Shown here one piece after another: positions 63,325 through 64,000 of a stretch of 64,000 nucleotides of DNA. This stretch comes from Bin87 sp963666415. Its GTDB lineage: Bacteria; Chloroflexota; Dehalococcoidia; Lucifugimonadales; UBA3495. The notes beneath the pieces were generated by a model that searched no databases, was not told where the DNA came from, and saw only the letters and a program-made list of their open reading frames with translations. The translations under genes were made by a program, and so were the position numbers. Within the stretch, counting starts at the first letter, position 1; each line of letters starts with the position of its first letter. The DNA lies in contig CAXXPD010000003.1 in NCBI GenBank assembly GCA_963666415.2, forward strand, positions 2,666,001 through 2,730,000, given 5' to 3'.

Positions 63325-64000
63325 TAATAGTCAATTCACCGCGCTCCCAGGGTGGCTGGATGTCCGTGAAAATCGCCGGCCTAATGACCATGAAAATTGA
63401 CACTCACGCCAGCCGGTCTCATCGGCATGGACCACCGGACTGCCTCGGATGCGTTCCAGAATGCCCGTCAGTTCAGCCTGGGCCTTGCGAGCCACCCTTT
63501 GCGTGGCGTCCACGATGGCTCCCAGGCTGAGGCGCAACCCATGCACGGTGTCCAGGTACCACTGGATGGTGCGGAAAGGCAGCCTGGCCTCCTCCCGCAG
63601 GGCGGCAATCAGGCTGATCAGGTTGACCCCCAGACGTTGGCTTGCCCATCACCATGTTCTCCAGTTGCGCGGTGGGCGTACAACAGCGTTGGCACTGTGG
63701 GCAGGTGCGGGCGATATAAGCGTGCTCGGTTACCTGCCCCGGAATCCGGGGCAGGTCAATCACTTCCCGAGTGCGCTGGGTCCAGCCACCGGACAGCTGG
63801 GTTCCGCAGTCGGGACACTGTTCCACCACGTGTTCCACCCGCTGGGTGGGCGTCATGCGGGTGCGAGCAAAGCCGTGGGGCCGAGGCTTGCGTGGTTTCT
63901 TGGGCTGGGCCGGCTGCTGCTCGGCTTTGGGCTTCAGACCGGGCATCCTGCGGGTGCCGCCCAATTTGTCCCGCCCTTCCAACTGGGCGATCCGTTTCTC

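Larger units (their letters stand above)
60825..63402 (+). mobile_element. IS21-family element (type D), complete
   Basis: 2578 bp starting TGTCATTGTTCAGGATCTAT and ending with the complement of TGTCAATTTTCATGGTCATT, with 5-bp duplications CTCAC (60820-60824, 63403-63407). Multiple subterminal TTCAGGATCTA-like repeats at the left end. Inserted into IS66 copy 2. Confidence 0.88.
58710..64000 (-). mobile_element. IS66-family element copy 2, split by IS256 and IS21, continues past window
   Basis: Left end GTAATTGTTCAGG resembles copy 1 (GTAACAGTTCAGA). The IS66 segments are 58710-58996, 60363-60824 and 63408-64000, separated by IS256 (58997-60362) and IS21 (60825-63402). The right end is outside the window. 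Confidence 0.85.
58715..64000 (-). pseudogene. IS66 transposase copy 2, in three pieces with frameshifts
   Basis: The N-terminal piece (63408-64000) reads MPGLKPKAEQQPAQPKKPRK, zinc fingers CPDCGTQLSGGW and CPQCQRCC, a frameshift after NMVMGK, then LRLSLGAIVDATQRVARKAQ and VVHADETGWRE. The middle piece (60363-60824) has GYVWTFSTPTERYFLRRGRG, a one-base loss after LGDQF, VSDFYAAYHHYDGPKQRCWA and a six-unit EQQRP repeat. The C-terminal piece (58715-58996) has LCRRMENHIKELFLFVAEPE, NNAAERSLRPVVISRKISGG. It diverges from copy 1. Confidence 0.87.

Overview
The window is high-GC bacterial chromosome, heavily loaded with insertion sequences. The gene set (dienelactone hydrolase, SDR, VOC, D-aminoacylase and carboxymuconolactone decarboxylase types, a GuaB3-type IMPDH relative, a UGSC-type selenoprotein, an isolated 5S rRNA gene) fits a Chloroflexota/SAR202-like genome. 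That placement is inference; no 16S gene or other decisive marker is present. Many transposase copies with clear target duplications and decayed reading frames suggest a lineage with long-running IS proliferation.

1-22.7 kb is mostly ordinary chromosome. It opens with an IS5 remnant fused to an IS4-like element. Catabolic single genes follow: a double CMD protein, D-aminoacylase, NUDIX, a glutamine-amidotransferase-like protein, DLH, two amidohydrolases and an SDR. Then come tRNA-Lys, an IS66 element with perfect 8-bp duplications, 5S rRNA with its own promoter, clpC (one missing base), guaB3-like, a selenoprotein whose in-frame TGA is followed by a bacterial SECIS hairpin, its operon partner, dnaE and a gamma-carbonic anhydrase.

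22.7-27.5 kb and 40.7-55.3 kb are IS graveyards: IS21 (several types), IS256, IS630, IS701, IS1380, IS1182, IS4-like, and an rve-type element present once on each side. They are nested in one another, truncated and frameshifted. Between them lies an undamaged block (27.6-40.6 kb). It encodes a Kv-like channel; a carboxynorspermidine-decarboxylase-like enzyme overlapping a DUF3326 gene; a PspA/PspAA/2-TM operon diverging from DUF4178 and DUF350 genes; and a four-gene operon with a transglutaminase/NAT-like protein, a divergent SecA-like ATPase with an extra ~90-residue insert, a Gly/Ser/Tyr-rich lipoprotein and an unknown cytosolic protein. The block looks like an envelope-stress/polyamine module joined to a specialised secretion-like module. 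It is flanked by direct copies of the same IS pair and has an unusual strand composition. It is the best candidate here for a poorly described system.

55.3-64 kb holds a VOC protein, a tiny membrane ORF, an NHL-repeat protein and the last codons of a flavin-dependent oxidoreductase. A second IS66 copy, split by an IS256 and a complete IS21, then runs off the window end.
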